Assembly (NCBI GenBank): GCA_963377175.1
Contig: CAUJNA010000502.1
Location: 1,257,403-1,321,402, forward strand
From: Effrenium voratum
Lineage: Eukaryota > Sar > Dinophyceae > Suessiales > Symbiodiniaceae
Reading direction: 5' to 3'
DNA: 64,000 nt
Part shown: in pieces, positions 48,360-58,430 of the stretch
Numbering within the stretch: the first letter of the stretch is position 1
How the letters are laid out: every line of letters begins with the position of its first letter
Translations under genes and position numbers: made by a program
The notes under the pieces: model-generated
Databases searched by the model: none
What the model was told of the DNA's origin: nothing
The model's input: the letters and a program-made list of their open reading frames with translations, nothing else

Positions 48360-49995
48360 CCCTACCCCACCCTGGTCGCAGACTTTTTTCACTGCTCGAA
48401 CTTGGCCCCGACCCAGTCGTGCTTGCAGCTACCTGACGGCTCAAGGTCCTGTCGCGGTGCAAAAAAAGAAATGTGGCTGCCGAGAAGAGCAAATGTCCTC
48501 GCCCAGTCTTCTCGTACTGCGGGGGCTCGAACGGCCCCTTTGGAAGCGCCTGTCCGGAACGCAAGTGTTGCACCGTGGAAATTGAGCCTCTAGAAAACAA
48601 AAGAACTTGCCTTGCAGGTAACGTGGTTTCCAAAGCCTGTCAAAGTCGGAGTGGAAGGATACTTGAAAAAGAACGCATTCCTCGCGCCTGACGTCCCTGA
48701 GGGCGTGCTTTGTCTTCTTGTCTTCCTGTAGGTCGGAACTAGCAACAGTGATGAATGGCGATTGCGCCAAGCCTTGGCGACAGAGCTGCTGTCAGTTGAG
48801 ATTTCCTCTTGCGTCCCTGCACCAAACAGATACAAAGAGATGCAACTCCACAAACATGGAAAAATTGCAATTCAGGCCTGCTCTGCAGTTAGCCGCGCGA
48901 TCTTGACGCGAAGGCTCTCCACGGTCTGGTTGCCAATGTGGCTGGCTGCCTTGAACTCCGCCAGATCTGCGCCAAGTTTCTCGTTCAGGGCCCGAAACGA
49001 AGCAACAAATCCAGCTTCTCCTGCGACAGCTCTTTGTTCTGACGCTCCCAAGCGCCAGCAAGTTTGGCGTTCATCCTGTCAAGACTGCATCCTTGTGGGC
49101 CTGGGCGCAGCCGTAGGGAGGGTGGCTGCACGAACAAGAACACGCCTCCTGAACCTGCTTGAGGCCCTCGCCTCCCTCCTGCCCTGGTGGCTGAGCCGCC
49201 TCTCCTGACGAAAAGACGAACGAGTCGCCACCTTGCCTGTGAGCGTGCTTTCCTCCAGCCTCCTCATCACCTGGCCAAAGAACATAAAACGGTCACCAAA
49301 AGCAAGAGGAACATGTTTCCAAGCCTTGATCATGTATCCCCCCTCTGTCAACAAGCAACGGGACGGCGAAAGTCCTCGGTGCGCCCCAATCCTACCAAAC
49401 CCCCAACGAGCAACTTTCGAACACGACGGACGGCAAAAGTCCTCGGCGCCTGCGCTCCAATCCTCACCAAACCAACCTGGCAACAAGCAACTTTCGGCCA
49501 CGACGGAACGGCGAAAAAAAGTCCTCGGTGCTGCCAAGTCCAAGCTAAGCCGCGTGCTGCAACGAAAAGAAACGGCAAATCCCTTTTAAGTAACAAAGTG
49601 CTTGCGTGCCCGGTTGCTGTTCGCATGGAACCCTTCTCCACTTCAACCGCCCCCTAAAAAACCACGCCAGAAAAATCGTGCAAAACAAGCTATTAGTCTT
49701 GTCCGTATTTAGATACGGACGAGACGAATTGCATTTTTGTAGCAAAACCATGCGAAACAAGCTATCTTCCCCGGCTGCCCCGCGCGCGGAAAAAACTGGC
49801 CCCGTAAATCAAGAATCAAGTTGGACAAGACACAACAGCAGAACTTGCGGCGGACTGAGAGCCTTTGCACTGCTCTTGCGCGGAGGTACCTTCTCAAAAA
49901 CGGTCAAGTCCGAAGAGTCCGTTTTTCGTGTCGGACGGCGAGTGGGATGCCCGAGCCTCAAATTCGCAGGTTTTCGGTGACCGCTGCCGCCTGGT
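48360..49995. other. gene-free stretch with a partial tandem repeat
   Basis: No gene is supported. At 49360-49540 a unit of about 75 bp containing AAAGTCCTCGG and CAAGCAACTTTCG occurs about 2.5 times. Short frames in this stretch have no recognisable domains. Confidence 0.45.
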
Positions 49996-49999
49996 CCAG

Positions 50000-50279
50000 C
50001 TGCTGCAAGGGCGCGGTTAGCAAATACGCCGCCGTAATGCCCACGACGGTCCAGTCGGACCTCGCAGCCAAATGGCCAGCAGGTCTTGAGCCGGTCCACC
50101 AGCAGCCGCATGGCGTCGATGGTGAAGACCTGCTGCCCAGGAAGAGGGCGCAGCCGCAGCTCGCAAGGTCCAAGCGGCCCCACGCGGGCGCAGTTCTGTC
50201 ACAGCGGCCTCGGCGCTAGGGCCCGGACAGCGCTGAGCCCCAGGCGGCCCAAGATGCGATCGGACAGCTCGGAGGTCAT
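50000..50279 (-). pseudogene. inverted copy of the pPolB N-terminal region
   Basis: On the minus strand ATG at 50279 begins MTSELSDRI, matching 60855 onward, and the last part reads DWTVVGITAAYLL-like sequence matching 61229-61270. Frameshifts break it. Confidence 0.65.
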
Positions 50280-50399
50280 GGCGCGAATTGGTTTGAGCTG
50301 AATAAATTGCTTTCTATAGAAAATAATAAAATATTCAGACGGTCGGACGGGCGCTTCTTTTCTGTAGCGTTCTGTCCTGGCTTCTGTTCTGTCCCGGAT

Positions 50400-50800
50400 C
50401 ACTCACAGCGAGTCGGCGGCGCTGCCCTGCAGGTTCAGCGCAGTGAGGAGCTCTCTGGAGGCCTTGTCCAGCTCCTTGCGCGCCTTCTCAACCCGCTCCA
50501 AGACAGCGAGGGTTGCGCTCCGGCAGCCGCTCAGCGATCTTCTTGCTGACGAGCTGCTCCTCACCTAAGAGCTCCCTCTTGATCTGCGCCAGCGATGCGA
50601 CATCGCGCGTGCAAACGCGGCGCTGCCTCAGGGCTTTGCACTTCTCGCGGAGCGTCTTGCAGCTCTCCTCCCCGCGCTCCTCGGCCATGGCGGGAGCTGC
50701 GCTGCGAGCCGCGCGCTGGTTCAAGCGCTTGCAAAGCTTAAGCTGCAGGTCTTGCGCCCGCTTCAGCATCTCCTTCCAGTCCTGGATGTCGACCTCCTCC
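50400..50800 (-). pseudogene. inverted copy of the PLV Arg/Glu coiled-coil protein
   Basis: MLKRAQDLQLKLCKRLNQRA and KKIAERLP match the protein at 60340-60737. The frame is open for 93 codons (50488-50769) with an intact upstream WKEM context (VDIQDWKEM), showing that the plus-strand copy at 60.3 kb has lost its natural N-terminus. Confidence 0.65.
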
Positions 50801-50826
50801 TGGTCGAGGCCCTTCTTGGGCGCCCC

Positions 50827-51303
50827 TTAGATGCCTCCCATCTTCCCACGCATCGCACCGGCTGCCGCTCCTGCACAGCCCTCGGCTCGGCCTCCAGCGC
50901 ATGTTGGTCCACAGCCGGGTCTGCTTCCTGTGCGGAGTCCCGTACTTGTAGTAGGTAACGTCCATGCAGGGTTGAACGGGCGGGTCTTCAGCAGCCCGGT
51001 GGCCGGATTCTTGATGACCCACATGAGCGGGTCGAAGTGCGCCATGATCTCAAGGGCTCTGAGCACCAGCGCGTCTTGTCGTCGAGGGGTTAGAGCTCGG
51101 CTGTACTCCGTGCATACCGGGCTGGCCCAGACCATGTCAAAGTGCCCCGGCAGAAACAGCGTGTAGTTCCAGCTCCGGATGTTGCACAGGATCGTGGGCT
51201 CAAATTTCGACACGATGTCCAGGGAGACGACCTCCCACCCTGCCGCCTCAAAGGCTCGACCAATCGACTTTGTGCCGCAAGACAGCTCCAGCAGTCTCGG
51301 CAT
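50827..51303 (-). pseudogene. C5-cytosine DNA methyltransferase, copy 1
   Basis: The enzyme methylates cytosine in DNA with SAM. RLLELSCGTKSIGRAFEAAG is the SAM-binding motif I, VVSLDI the acidic motif II, WASPVCTEYS the catalytic Pro-Cys motif IV, and WVIKNPATG corresponds to the ENP motif VI with Glu replaced by Lys. After that the frame shifts; the conserved [17 protein letters not shown] box is read in another frame. The altered motif VI and the frameshift make it a pseudogene. Confidence 0.75.
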
Positions 51304-51418
51304 GTTTAACAATCACCACCAGCACAACGAAGCACGCACAGGCAAGGGCGCGGCTTTTGCAGTTTCGCATGCTCGGACCAATCTTTTTTTAATCGGAGAT
51401 GACGAGCCAGGCTAGCAT

Positions 51419-51802
51419 GTGGAACTTGTGAGCTTTGCAACCGACGAGCGCGCGAGGCTCTTCTGGGAGCGGGCCGAGACCGATCTGGTCGAGCAGCTGG
51501 CAGCCGCGTCCGAGCGCGTCTTCGACGCAAAGCTCACGCCCGAGGCCGTGCGCCAGCGGCTGCTGCCCTTAGTGAGGCAATCGCGCGGCGGCGATTGGAT
51601 GCTGAAAGCCAAGCTGCCGGCCCACGCGCGCTTCTGGAACGCCGGCGGCACGTTTGCGGACCGCCCCGCTGAGCTGGCCCACTGCGCCGCGCGCGTTAGG
51701 CTGAGAGCGCGCAGCTTGTGGCTGATGAGCGGCATGTGCGGCTTGAGTCTTGAGGTCACGGATCTGCGTGTGGAGCCACCGTCTCGCAAGTGCCCGCTGT
51801 AG
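51419..51802 (+). pseudogene. partial copy of the PLV ssDNA-binding-like protein
   Basis: 127 aa matching residues about 50-175 of the protein at 59564 almost exactly (ERVFDAKLTPEAVRQRLL, LKAKLPAHARFWNAGGTF). The N-terminal W-x-L-G-x-V-R segment is missing. It diverges from the C5 methylase with the same head-to-head arrangement as the second copy. Confidence 0.65.
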
Positions 51803-51850
51803 TTTCTTCCGATGCCGCAGCCAATTTTTTTGCTCATTTAAAAATTCAGA

Positions 51851-52156
51851 ATGGCCACCCATGTCCTTGAGCGCCGCGAGCAGCTGAGGCCTGTGCTGAA
51901 GGCCGCCGTTGATGCCGAAGCGCTGAAGCGGCGAGCCTCTCTGGAGGAGGTGAGCCGCCTGCACAACGAGCTCGCTCGGGGAGCGCCCGTGCTGGAGCGG
52001 CTGATAGCTGATGGGCTCGCCGGCAGGTTCCCGGCGCGCGAGAGGGTCAGAGGGCAGTCGCGCGAGCTGCTTTACAGCATTCCTACGGCGCTGTGCGAGG
52101 AGATTGCGAGCGCGGCCACGGCAGAGCTTGCGGATCGGCTGAGCATCCCGGACTGA
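51851..52156 (+). CDS. small helical PLV protein, 101 aa, complete copy
   Basis: MATHVLERREQLRPVLKAAV begins a charged helical protein ending LSIPD. The copy at 60132 shares the first 60 residues and is then truncated, so this is the better copy. Function unknown; it lies after the ssDNA-binding-like gene in both copies, about 50 bases downstream of its stop. Confidence 0.55.
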   Translation: MATHVLERREQLRPVLKAAVDAEALKRRASLEEVSRLHNELARGAPVLERLIADGLAGRFPARERVRGQSRELLYSIPTALCEEIASAATAELADRLSIPD

Positions 52157-52164
52157 GCCGAGGA

Positions 52165-52385
52165 TCATTTTCTTATGAGATTTTTTTATTCTCTCAGGGT
52201 TGGCTCAGACTGGTGGCTTACGCGGGCATCACCCAAAAATTGCCAGTTCCAAATGGTAGCTGAACTCTACGCGGGCCACCCAAAAATTGGGTGGTGCCAG
52301 TCTCCAGTTCCAAACGGTAGTCGAACTCTACGTGGGCATCAACCAAAAATCGGTTGGCGCCTGTCTCCAGTTCCAAGGCCAAAAA
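52165..52385 (+). repeat. about 65-bp tandem repeat with changing dyad
   Basis: Three imperfect units carry GAACTCTACG(C/T)GGGC and CCAGTTCCAA. The dyad ACCCAAAAATTGGGT in one unit is AACCAAAAATCGGTT in the next, so the outer pairs change together. Confidence 0.55.
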
Positions 52386-52387
52386 AA

Positions 52388-53325
52388 ACCAGGATCCGTC
52401 TCTCGGCGATGATCCGTCTCGGACCAGGATGGTTTTTTTTATTCTCAAGAGAGGCGCTCACGGAAAGGTCCGTCTCTCGGCGATGATCCGTCTCGGACCA
52501 TGATAGGCTTTTTTATTCTCAGGGGGTGGAAAGAACCGTCTCTCCACAATGATCCGTCTCGGACCATGATAACCTTTTTTTTTATTCTCAGGAGAGGCGC
52601 TCACCAACCTGGCGGTGGAAAGAACCGTCTCTCCACAATGATCCGTCTCGGACCATGATAGATTTTTTTATTCTCAGGAGAGGCGCTCACCGGGCTGGAG
52701 GCAATAAGATCCGTCTCTCGGCGATAATTTCTTGTTCCTAGGAGAGGCGCTCACCGGGCTGGAGGCAATAAGATCCGTCTCTCGGCGATGATCCGTCTCG
52801 GACCATAATAATTTCTTGTTCCTAGGAGAGGCGCTCACCGAGCTGGAAGCAATAAGATCCGTCTCTCGGCGATGATCCGTCTCGGACCATAATAATTTCT
52901 TGTTCCTAGGAGAGGCGCTCACCGGGCTGGAGGCAATAAGATCCGTCTCTCGGCGATGATCCGTCTCGGACCATAACAATTTCTTGTTCCTAGGAGAGGC
53001 GCTCACCGGGCTGAAGGCAATAAGATCCGTCTCTCGGCGATGATCCGTCTCGGACCATGATAATTTCTTGTTCCTAGGAGAGGCGCTCACCGGGCTGGCG
53101 GTGGAAAGATCCGTCTCTCGGCGATGATCTGTCTCGGACCAGGACATATTTTTTTATCCTCAGGAGAGGCGCTCGCCGGGTTGGCGGTGGAAAGATCCGT
53201 CTCTCGGCGATGATCCGTCTCGGGTGGAATCGAACCCGTGGCCTCCTAGCTTCAGAGCTATGGATCCTTGCTACACTTGGATTTATTTGCAGGAGAGGCG
53301 CTCACCGGGCTGGAGGCACTAAGAT
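52388..53325 (+). repeat. 84-bp tandem repeat array
   Basis: Units contain GATCCGTCTCTCGGCGATGA and CTAGGAGAGGCGCTCACCGG; the best-conserved units (52741-53090) are 84 bp. Since 84 is divisible by three, the minus strand keeps one open frame with a 28-aa repeat. Left units are shorter and have T-runs. No CRISPR features are present. Confidence 0.85.
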
Positions 53326-53375
53326 CTGGCAGAAGGAGCAGCAGCCTCGCACCCACGGCGGGCGAGGGTGCTGGA
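53326..53375 (+). pseudogene. fragment of the Gly/Ala-rich PLV membrane gene
   Basis: About 45 bases match 58604-58647 (GCAGAAGGAGCAGC then CTCGCACCCACGGCGGGCGA), showing that PLV fragments are scattered into the tandem-repeat zone. Confidence 0.6.
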
Positions 53376-53917
53376 CGCTGGCAGGGCTGGGCGCTGGAGA
53401 AAGTAGTAAGGAAAGGCAGCCTATAGCACCCTAATTCGTTTGGATTTTTGGTCCCAAAACCCTGCAAAACAGCCAAATTCTTCAACCCGCTGAACGTTTT
53501 TCCGATGTCACCGGTCTTTGTCACCACTCCGTTTTTGGTGCAAAAAGCGCTGAAAACGGCGAACTCCGAAAAGTGCGTTTTTCGTGTCCGGCGTCAAAAG
53601 TGCTGCCTGGGCCTCCAAATTCGCTCGTTTTCCGCCGAAAACCTGCTCCAGGTGTTTGCAGTGCTCCGAAATCCGTACTCTGCCTCGAAAAACCTGCGAA
53701 TTCCAGCCCGCTGAGCTTGTCACCGCCGAAGTCACCGGTCTCTAACACGTCAGCCTGCCGAGGCACACCCACAGAGTCAGCCAGTGTTTGACACGGCAGC
53801 CCGCCGAGGTGCTCCCGAGTAACACGTCAGCCTGCCGAGGTTCTCCCACGTAACGCGTCAGCCTGCTGAACTTGTCACCGCCGATGTCACCGGTCTCTAA
53901 CACGTCAGCCCGCCGAG

Positions 53918-53989
53918 GTGCCGGGGAGGAATCGAACCTCCGAAACGTCGCTCCGGAGACCAACGCCTTAGCCATCTCACCATCGGCTC
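53918..53989 (-). tRNA. tRNA-Arg(CCG)-like sequence, probably a pseudogene
   Basis: On the minus strand there is an intact T arm with B box (GGAGGTTCGATTCCTCC), an A-box-like TGGTGAGATGGCTAAGG, and an anticodon loop CTCCGGA (anticodon CCG). Acceptor and anticodon stems pair only partly (about 5 of 7 and 3 of 5), so it may be a decayed tRNA or tRNA-derived repeat. Confidence 0.4.
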
Positions 53990-54350
53990 TCGTTACCACC
54001 CCAAAGCGGCGCTTTTGCGCCCAAAAACGGTCTCACTGCGATGTCACCGCTTCGTCACCGCTCTCTTTGGGGCCGAAAAGTGCGCAAAAGGCTTGGAAAA
54101 GCGAGGCCGGCTCCGCGGCTTCGGTCTGAGCGAGGCCGGCTCCGCGGCTTCGGTCTAAGAGCCGAACTTTTCTCCACCGAAGTCGGAAATCCGACCTCGC
54201 TCCACACCGAAGTCGGATTGGGGCCTGGTGCGGGCCTGGTGCGGGTCTGGTGCGTGCCTGGTCCGGGCCTGGTGCGGCGCGTGCCTGGTGCGGGCCTGGT
54301 GCGGGCCTGGTGCGGGTCTGGTGCGGGCCTGGTGCGTGCCTGGTGCGGGC
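53990..54350 (+). repeat. GAGGCCGGCTCCGCGG dyads and GGGCCTGGTGCG repeats
   Basis: A GCGAGGCCGGCTCCGCGGCT unit occurs twice (54100-54155), then AAGTCGG...CCGAC dyads, then about ten GGGCCTGGTGCG-like units (54220-54350). The families are shared with 10.2 kb and 46.3 kb. Confidence 0.65.
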
Positions 54351-54353
54351 TGG

Positions 54354-54441
54354 CAATCCTGGGTTGGGCACAGGATTGCTGCCTCAATCCTGCGCTGGCA
54401 ACAGGATTGCCTCAGCCATTCCTGCGCCACACACAGGATTG
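54354..54441 (-). repeat. three tandem hairpins at the 3' end of the adenine methylase
   Basis: CAATCCTG/CAGGATTG arms pair at 54354-54361 with 54371-54378, at 54385-54392 with 54402-54409, and CATTCCTG with CAGGATTG at 54417-54424 and 54434-54441. The array straddles the stop codon of the methylase gene. Confidence 0.7.
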
Positions 54442-55193
54442 CCCTGATGCACTACCAGCAGCTCTGGCTTGGAGCCGTTCTTGCCAGAGCACAGCCTTGT
54501 GATGGAGCCGGCCCTGCTGTAGAGCTCCCAGGCTTCAGGCACGTCATTGATGCTTACAAGGAAGGGCAGGCCGCTCGCGAAGAGCGCGTCTCGGAGCTCC
54601 GAGTGGAAGGCCAGGTCATGCCCCCGCCTCCTCGTGCCATAGTAGTTCATGCTGCGGCCTGGGAAGATGTAGGGAGGATCGGCATATATGACCTGTCGGG
54701 GCGCCTGGCGGGGCAGAGCGCGCAGATAGGCCAGCGCGTCCATGCATCGCACGGTCACGTTGCGCGGAGGGCGCTGCAGACGCCGCACGCTGCTCAGCCC
54801 CAGCGGGCGCTGCTGTATGAAGGAGCCCCACTTTCCCGAGAAGCTGTTGCGCAGCAGGACGTACGAGCAGGCAGCCCGGCGCCCGGCCTCTCTGAGCGCC
54901 CGGCAGGAGGTGACTGAAGTAGAAGCGCCTGTCCCCGCCAGGCGCAGCAAGGAGCGCAGGAAGACCGGGTCTTGCCTCAAGTAGCAGCGGTGCAGGTTTG
55001 CGACGGGCTCGAAGGCGTCGACGCCGCGCACCTTCAGGGCCGGACGCCGGGTTGCGAGGTAGTACTCCAGCTTTCCAGAGCCGAAGAAGGGAGAGTGAAG
55101 CACAGCGACGTCCCCCAGCAGCCGGTCCACGTGTGGGGCCAACCACGATTTGCTTCCCATGTACTTCAGCCGCATGCCAGCCTTTAGATTCAT
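54384..55193 (-). CDS. D12-class N6-adenine DNA methyltransferase, 269 aa
   Basis: It would methylate adenine in a specific DNA site using SAM. LKYMGSKSWL (about residues 9-18) is the FxGxK-like SAM motif, SPFFGSGKLEYYLA follows, and ADPPYIFPG (about 167-175) is the DPPY catalytic motif. Its length fits the Dam/D12 family. The frame is intact with no visible break, which is rare in this region. It is divergent from the ATPase gene at 55253, leaving only 59 bases between starts. In large DNA viruses such enzymes modify viral DNA; the role here is inference. Confidence 0.85.
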   Translation of the reverse strand: MNLKAGMRLKYMGSKSWLAPHVDRLLGDVAVLHSPFFGSGKLEYYLATRRPALKVRGVDAFEPVANLHRCYLRQDPVFLRSLLRLAGTGASTSVTSCRALREAGRRAACSYVLLRNSFSGKWGSFIQQRPLGLSSVRRLQRPPRNVTVRCMDALAYLRALPRQAPRQVIYADPPYIFPGRSMNYYGTRRRGHDLAFHSELRDALFASGLPFLVSINDVPEAWELYSRAGSITRLCSGKNGSKPELLVVHQGNPVCGAGMAEAILLPAQD

Positions 55194-55252
55194 CCCGGTC
55201 TCACTGCCCGGCTTCCCCGCGTCGAATTTGGGAAGTAAGGCAAAGGAACGTC

Positions 55253-56033
55253 ATGGGGAAGATCAAGCTGTTTCCTACGGCTGAGTACAGCAGCAAACAA
55301 CGTACCATGTACGGGTATCTTCCTCCCCAGCAAGTCCGGCAAAACCGTGGCGCTGATCAGCCTCATCCTGGAGCAGTATCGAGGCGTCTTCGAGAAAATC
55401 TATATATTCAGTCCCAGCGTGAATATCGACGACGGCTGGATCCCCGTCAAGAAGTACATCGAGCAGAACCTTGGGGTGAACACGGAGAAAGAACAGGCCT
55501 ACTGGGACGAGTGGGACGAGGCTGCGCTGCGGGACATCATCCAGAGGCAGCGCAAGATCACCGAGACGTCCAAGAAGTTGGAGATGAAGGAACTCTACCA
55601 GGTGCTTGTAGTCATCGACGACTTTGCCGACACCCCGCAGCTGCATAAGGCCCACGGCGCCCTGGACACGCTCTTCATTAGAGGCAGGCATTTGCAGATC
55701 AGCACCTGGGTGAGCTCCCAGAAGCTGAGGCTCATCAGCGCAGCCGTGCGGGTCAACCAGCAATTTCTCTGCTGCTGGAGGCTGCGCAACCAGCACGAGC
55801 TGGAGGCCGTCATCGAAGAGCTGAGCGCCCTGCTGCCGAAGGACAAGCTGCACAGGATCTACGAGCAGGCGACCCGGGACCCCTACAGCTTCCTCTTCGT
55901 CTACTACCTCAAGCCAAAGAATGAGATGTTCTACTTGCGCTTCGAAGAGCGTTTCGCTCTGGAAAAAGAAGCCGATGGGAGCGGCGCTCAGCTTCCTGGG
56001 CCAGAAGCTGTTCGCGAGCTCCACACTCATTAG
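55253..56033 (+). CDS. A32/FtsK-type virion packaging ATPase, one frameshift
   Basis: The ATPase pumps the viral genome into the capsid. The start is ATG at 55253 (MGKIKLFPTAEYSSK). Near 55320 a one-base change moves the reading into the next frame, which gives LPSKSGKT (Walker A, 55323-55346), then IYIFSPSVN, YQVLVVIDDFAD (Walker B, Asp codon near 55617) and LQISTWVSSQKL (sensor-like motif). It ends with an LPGPEAVRELHTH tail. About 260 aa, normal for PLV/Polinton ATPases. It sits directly before the capsid-associated gene. Confidence 0.85.
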
Positions 56034-56124
56034 CGCGAGGTGCGAAAACGTTTCCTGCTGCACTTCCGTCGCAGCAGTCCAGCCGCCCGTCGTTCGCAGA
56101 ACGGGCGGCTTCCTTAGAAAAGGC

Positions 56125-56878
56125 ATGACGACGATCTACGTGGACAGCCGCAAGGGTAGCCGGCTCGGACAGCGACTTCGAGGTAGACCTGGGAGAGTCT
56201 CTGCACCTGCAGAGCGATGCCAGGCTGGCCGTCTATAAGATCAGAATCGCCGATAGCTTCCTCTCGACAGACCGGGGCCGCTACTTGTACTGGGTAGACG
56301 CCGCGCTCGGCACGCTGAATTGGGCGCTCCTTCCGGAGGGCGCCTGAACGGGCTCCCGGCTGGCAGCCTGGATCAGCTCCAACTTCGCTACTGCTACCTA
56401 TAGCGAGACCACGAACAGCCTCAGCGTAGCCTACGACGGCAACCGCCTCATTCTGAACGATCTGGAGCTGCAGCAGCAGTTCCCTAACGTTGTGGACTAC
56501 CCCACCTCGCCGGCCGCCTCGCCATCCAAGCCCGTCAGCATCGACCACATGCTCGGCCCGAGCTTCGTCTCCGGCGGGCAGCAGGTCTTCGAGTTCGTGC
56601 GCATGATGGCATACAACGAGGTCTACCTGCGCTGCCCCCAGCTGGCCAACGCCAGCCTCGTGCTGGGCAATCTGGGGGACGACATCCTGTCCAAGATAAC
56701 GCTGAAGAGCGGCGTGGGCACCATCGTGGAGACCGGCTCCGATGACGGGCACTTCATGGCCGTTAGGGGCCCCATCCCCCTGAGACACCTGCGCTTCCGG
56801 CTGACAGACCTGGAAGGCCAAGTCGTCCGACTGCGGGGCTCGTCCTTGTCCTTCGTGCTGTTTTTGGATCACGTCTAA
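56125..56878 (+). CDS. PLV/Polinton capsid-associated protein, broken
   Basis: ATG at 56125 (MTTIYVDSRK) opens the gene; a frameshift near 56155 and an in-frame TGA at 56345 break it. The clean C-terminal part is open from 56348 to the TAA after 56876. Landmarks are RIADSFLSTDRGRYLYW, EVYLRCPQLANASLVLG, a D-D-I-L-S-K-I segment and the C-terminal LTDLEGQVVRLRG box followed by SLSFVLFL. The last two resemble a family linked to Polinton capsids (minor capsid or penton-like). About 250 aa. I do not see a major capsid protein in the window. Confidence 0.62.
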
Positions 56879-56924
56879 TCCCCCGAAGGTCTTTTAAAAA
56901 AATATTTTCTATTAAAAAAAACCG

Positions 56925-57594
56925 ATGAAGCAAGCGCAACCGGCGCCAAGGCCTAGAGGCAGGCCCCCGGGCAGCAAAAACAAGCCCAAGCCGCCCGAGC
57001 TGCCCCTGCCGAAGAGCAAAAAAATGATCGACGACCTGGCGAAGAGAAAAAAAATGATCGACGACCTGCCCACGGAGCCGGCGTATGAAGCGGACTCCCC
57101 CTTCCGTCCCAAGAGGGTGAGATTTCCCACAAAGCCCAAGACGGAGCCCAAGGCTGCACCCAAGGCAGCACCCGTGTCCAAGTCAGCACCCAAGGCAGCG
57201 CCCAAGGCAGCACCCAAGGCAGCGCCCAAGGCAGCACCCAAGCCAGCACCCAAGGCAGCACCCAAGGCTGCGCCCAAGGCAGCGCCCGTGCCCAAGGCAG
57301 CACCCAAGGCAGCGCCCAAGGCTGCGCCCAAGGCAGTTGCCGCGCCAGCTTAAGCCCAAGGCAGCGCCCAAGCCCAAGGCTGCGCCCAAGGCTGCGCCCG
57401 AGCCACTGTTAGAGCCCGAGGCACCGCTGGAGCCCGAGGTACAGCCCGAGCCCGAGGTACACAGAGAGGTACGGCCCGAGGAGGTACGGCCCGAGCCTGT
57501 AGAAGCGCCTCGGCCGAGCGAGCGCGCCATGCGCATGCTGGAGAGGCAGTCGGCGTACGACCGGCTGACGGCGGGCGCTAGCGTACTAGTGTAA
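56925..57594 (+). CDS. AT-hook, PKAA-repeat basic protein, one frameshift
   Basis: RPRGRPPGSKNKPK (about residues 9-22) is an AT-hook-like DNA-binding motif. About 18 P-K-A-A repeats follow, then after a one-base shift near 57345 a Pro/Glu/Val-rich tail and a final helical RAMRMLERQSAYDRL. Composition suggests a DNA-condensing virion protein, comparable to adenovirus core proteins in role; that is inference. It follows the capsid-associated gene by about 45 AT-rich bases. Confidence 0.6.
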
Positions 57595-57598
57595 AAGC

Positions 57599-57883
57599 AT
57601 GATGTCCCTAGAACCTCGCAACGAGCCTCAGATGCTCCGGTGGTTTCGCAGGACGTACCCCAGTTACAACTTGCAGCCGCTGCTGCTGAAGCGCCAGCGA
57701 GAGCTGGAGGAGGCGCGGGCCTTCAACAACTGGCTGCGCCGGCTAGCCCAGGAGGGGCAGCGGCACCTGGACGACGTGAGCCGGCTGACGGAGGCCGTGC
57801 ACCGCCAGGTCCCTCAGCTGCGCTACGCGCGCGCCGAGCGCAGGGGCGTGGAACGCGCAGCGGGCGAAGTTGCCGCGCAGTAA
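57599..57883 (+). CDS. small helical PLV protein, 94 aa
   Basis: Intact frame. Charged helices (RQRELEEARAFNNWLRRLAQ) dominate. It starts 4 bases after the previous stop and ends 11 bases before the next ATG, so the genes are packed as in a virus. Function unknown. Confidence 0.6.
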   Translation: MMSLEPRNEPQMLRWFRRTYPSYNLQPLLLKRQRELEEARAFNNWLRRLAQEGQRHLDDVSRLTEAVHRQVPQLRYARAERRGVERAAGEVAAQ

Positions 57884-57894
57884 CCCCTAAAGAG

Positions 57895-58430
57895 ATGAAG
57901 ACGCTTCGGTCCCACGGCTTCAGCCAGCGCCCGCGCTTCGAGCAGGTTGTGGGCTACCTGGAGCGGAACGAGCCGCTGCCCTGGACCAGCCGGACCGCAA
58001 GGCCACCACGTTCGTCACGAGCCACTTCTACTTGGACGACTTCGTGCAGTCCAGCGAGGACCCCAACCCGCAGCCTCTGCAGCACACTCCCCTGAGGGCG
58101 ATTCCAGAGGAAGGCTTCCGCACTCCCGCTGAGGCCACGGACGAGGACTTGGCCCGGATGCGCCAAGGCGGAGGAAACCGCTTTGGCGAGGACGACCTGG
58201 CTGGAGACCCAGAGGCCGACGCGCTGACGAACAACGGTCAGGGCCCGCCCTCAATAACGGGCCGTCTGCGCAGCGCGGCCGACGGAGCGCAGGCAGCAGC
58301 GGACCTTGTGGGCGCAGGAGCAGCAGGGCTCGCGGCGGTGCAGGCCTTCCGCTCCCAGCTCCCCCAGGACGCAGCTGAGTACGTGTATTGCCCCGCCCAG
58401 GGCCGCAGCCGCAGCCGCCGCAGATCATAG
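57895..58430 (+). CDS. PLV protein with conserved N-terminal box, one frameshift
   Basis: MKTLRSHGFSQRPRFEQVVG starts the gene; after a frameshift near 57990 it continues with KATTFVTSHFYLDDFVQSS and on through RSAADGAQAAADLVGAGAAG. The end is Arg/Ser-rich. The N-terminal T-L-R-x-H-G-F box followed by a D-R-x-A-T-F segment is a pattern I associate with PLV virion proteins, but a precise name is not possible. Confidence 0.5.

Noticed and set aside
53222..53280. tRNA gene on the minus strand
   Set aside because: A perfect B-box word (GGTTCGATTCC) is present, but the T stem does not pair and no proper anticodon arm forms.
52388..53325. Possible CRISPR array
   Set aside because: Repeat units abut with no unique spacers, the window is eukaryotic, and no cas gene is present.
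55275..56126. 283-codon minus-strand frame
   Set aside because: It is antisense to the packaging ATPase, whose Walker motifs are clear on the plus strand.
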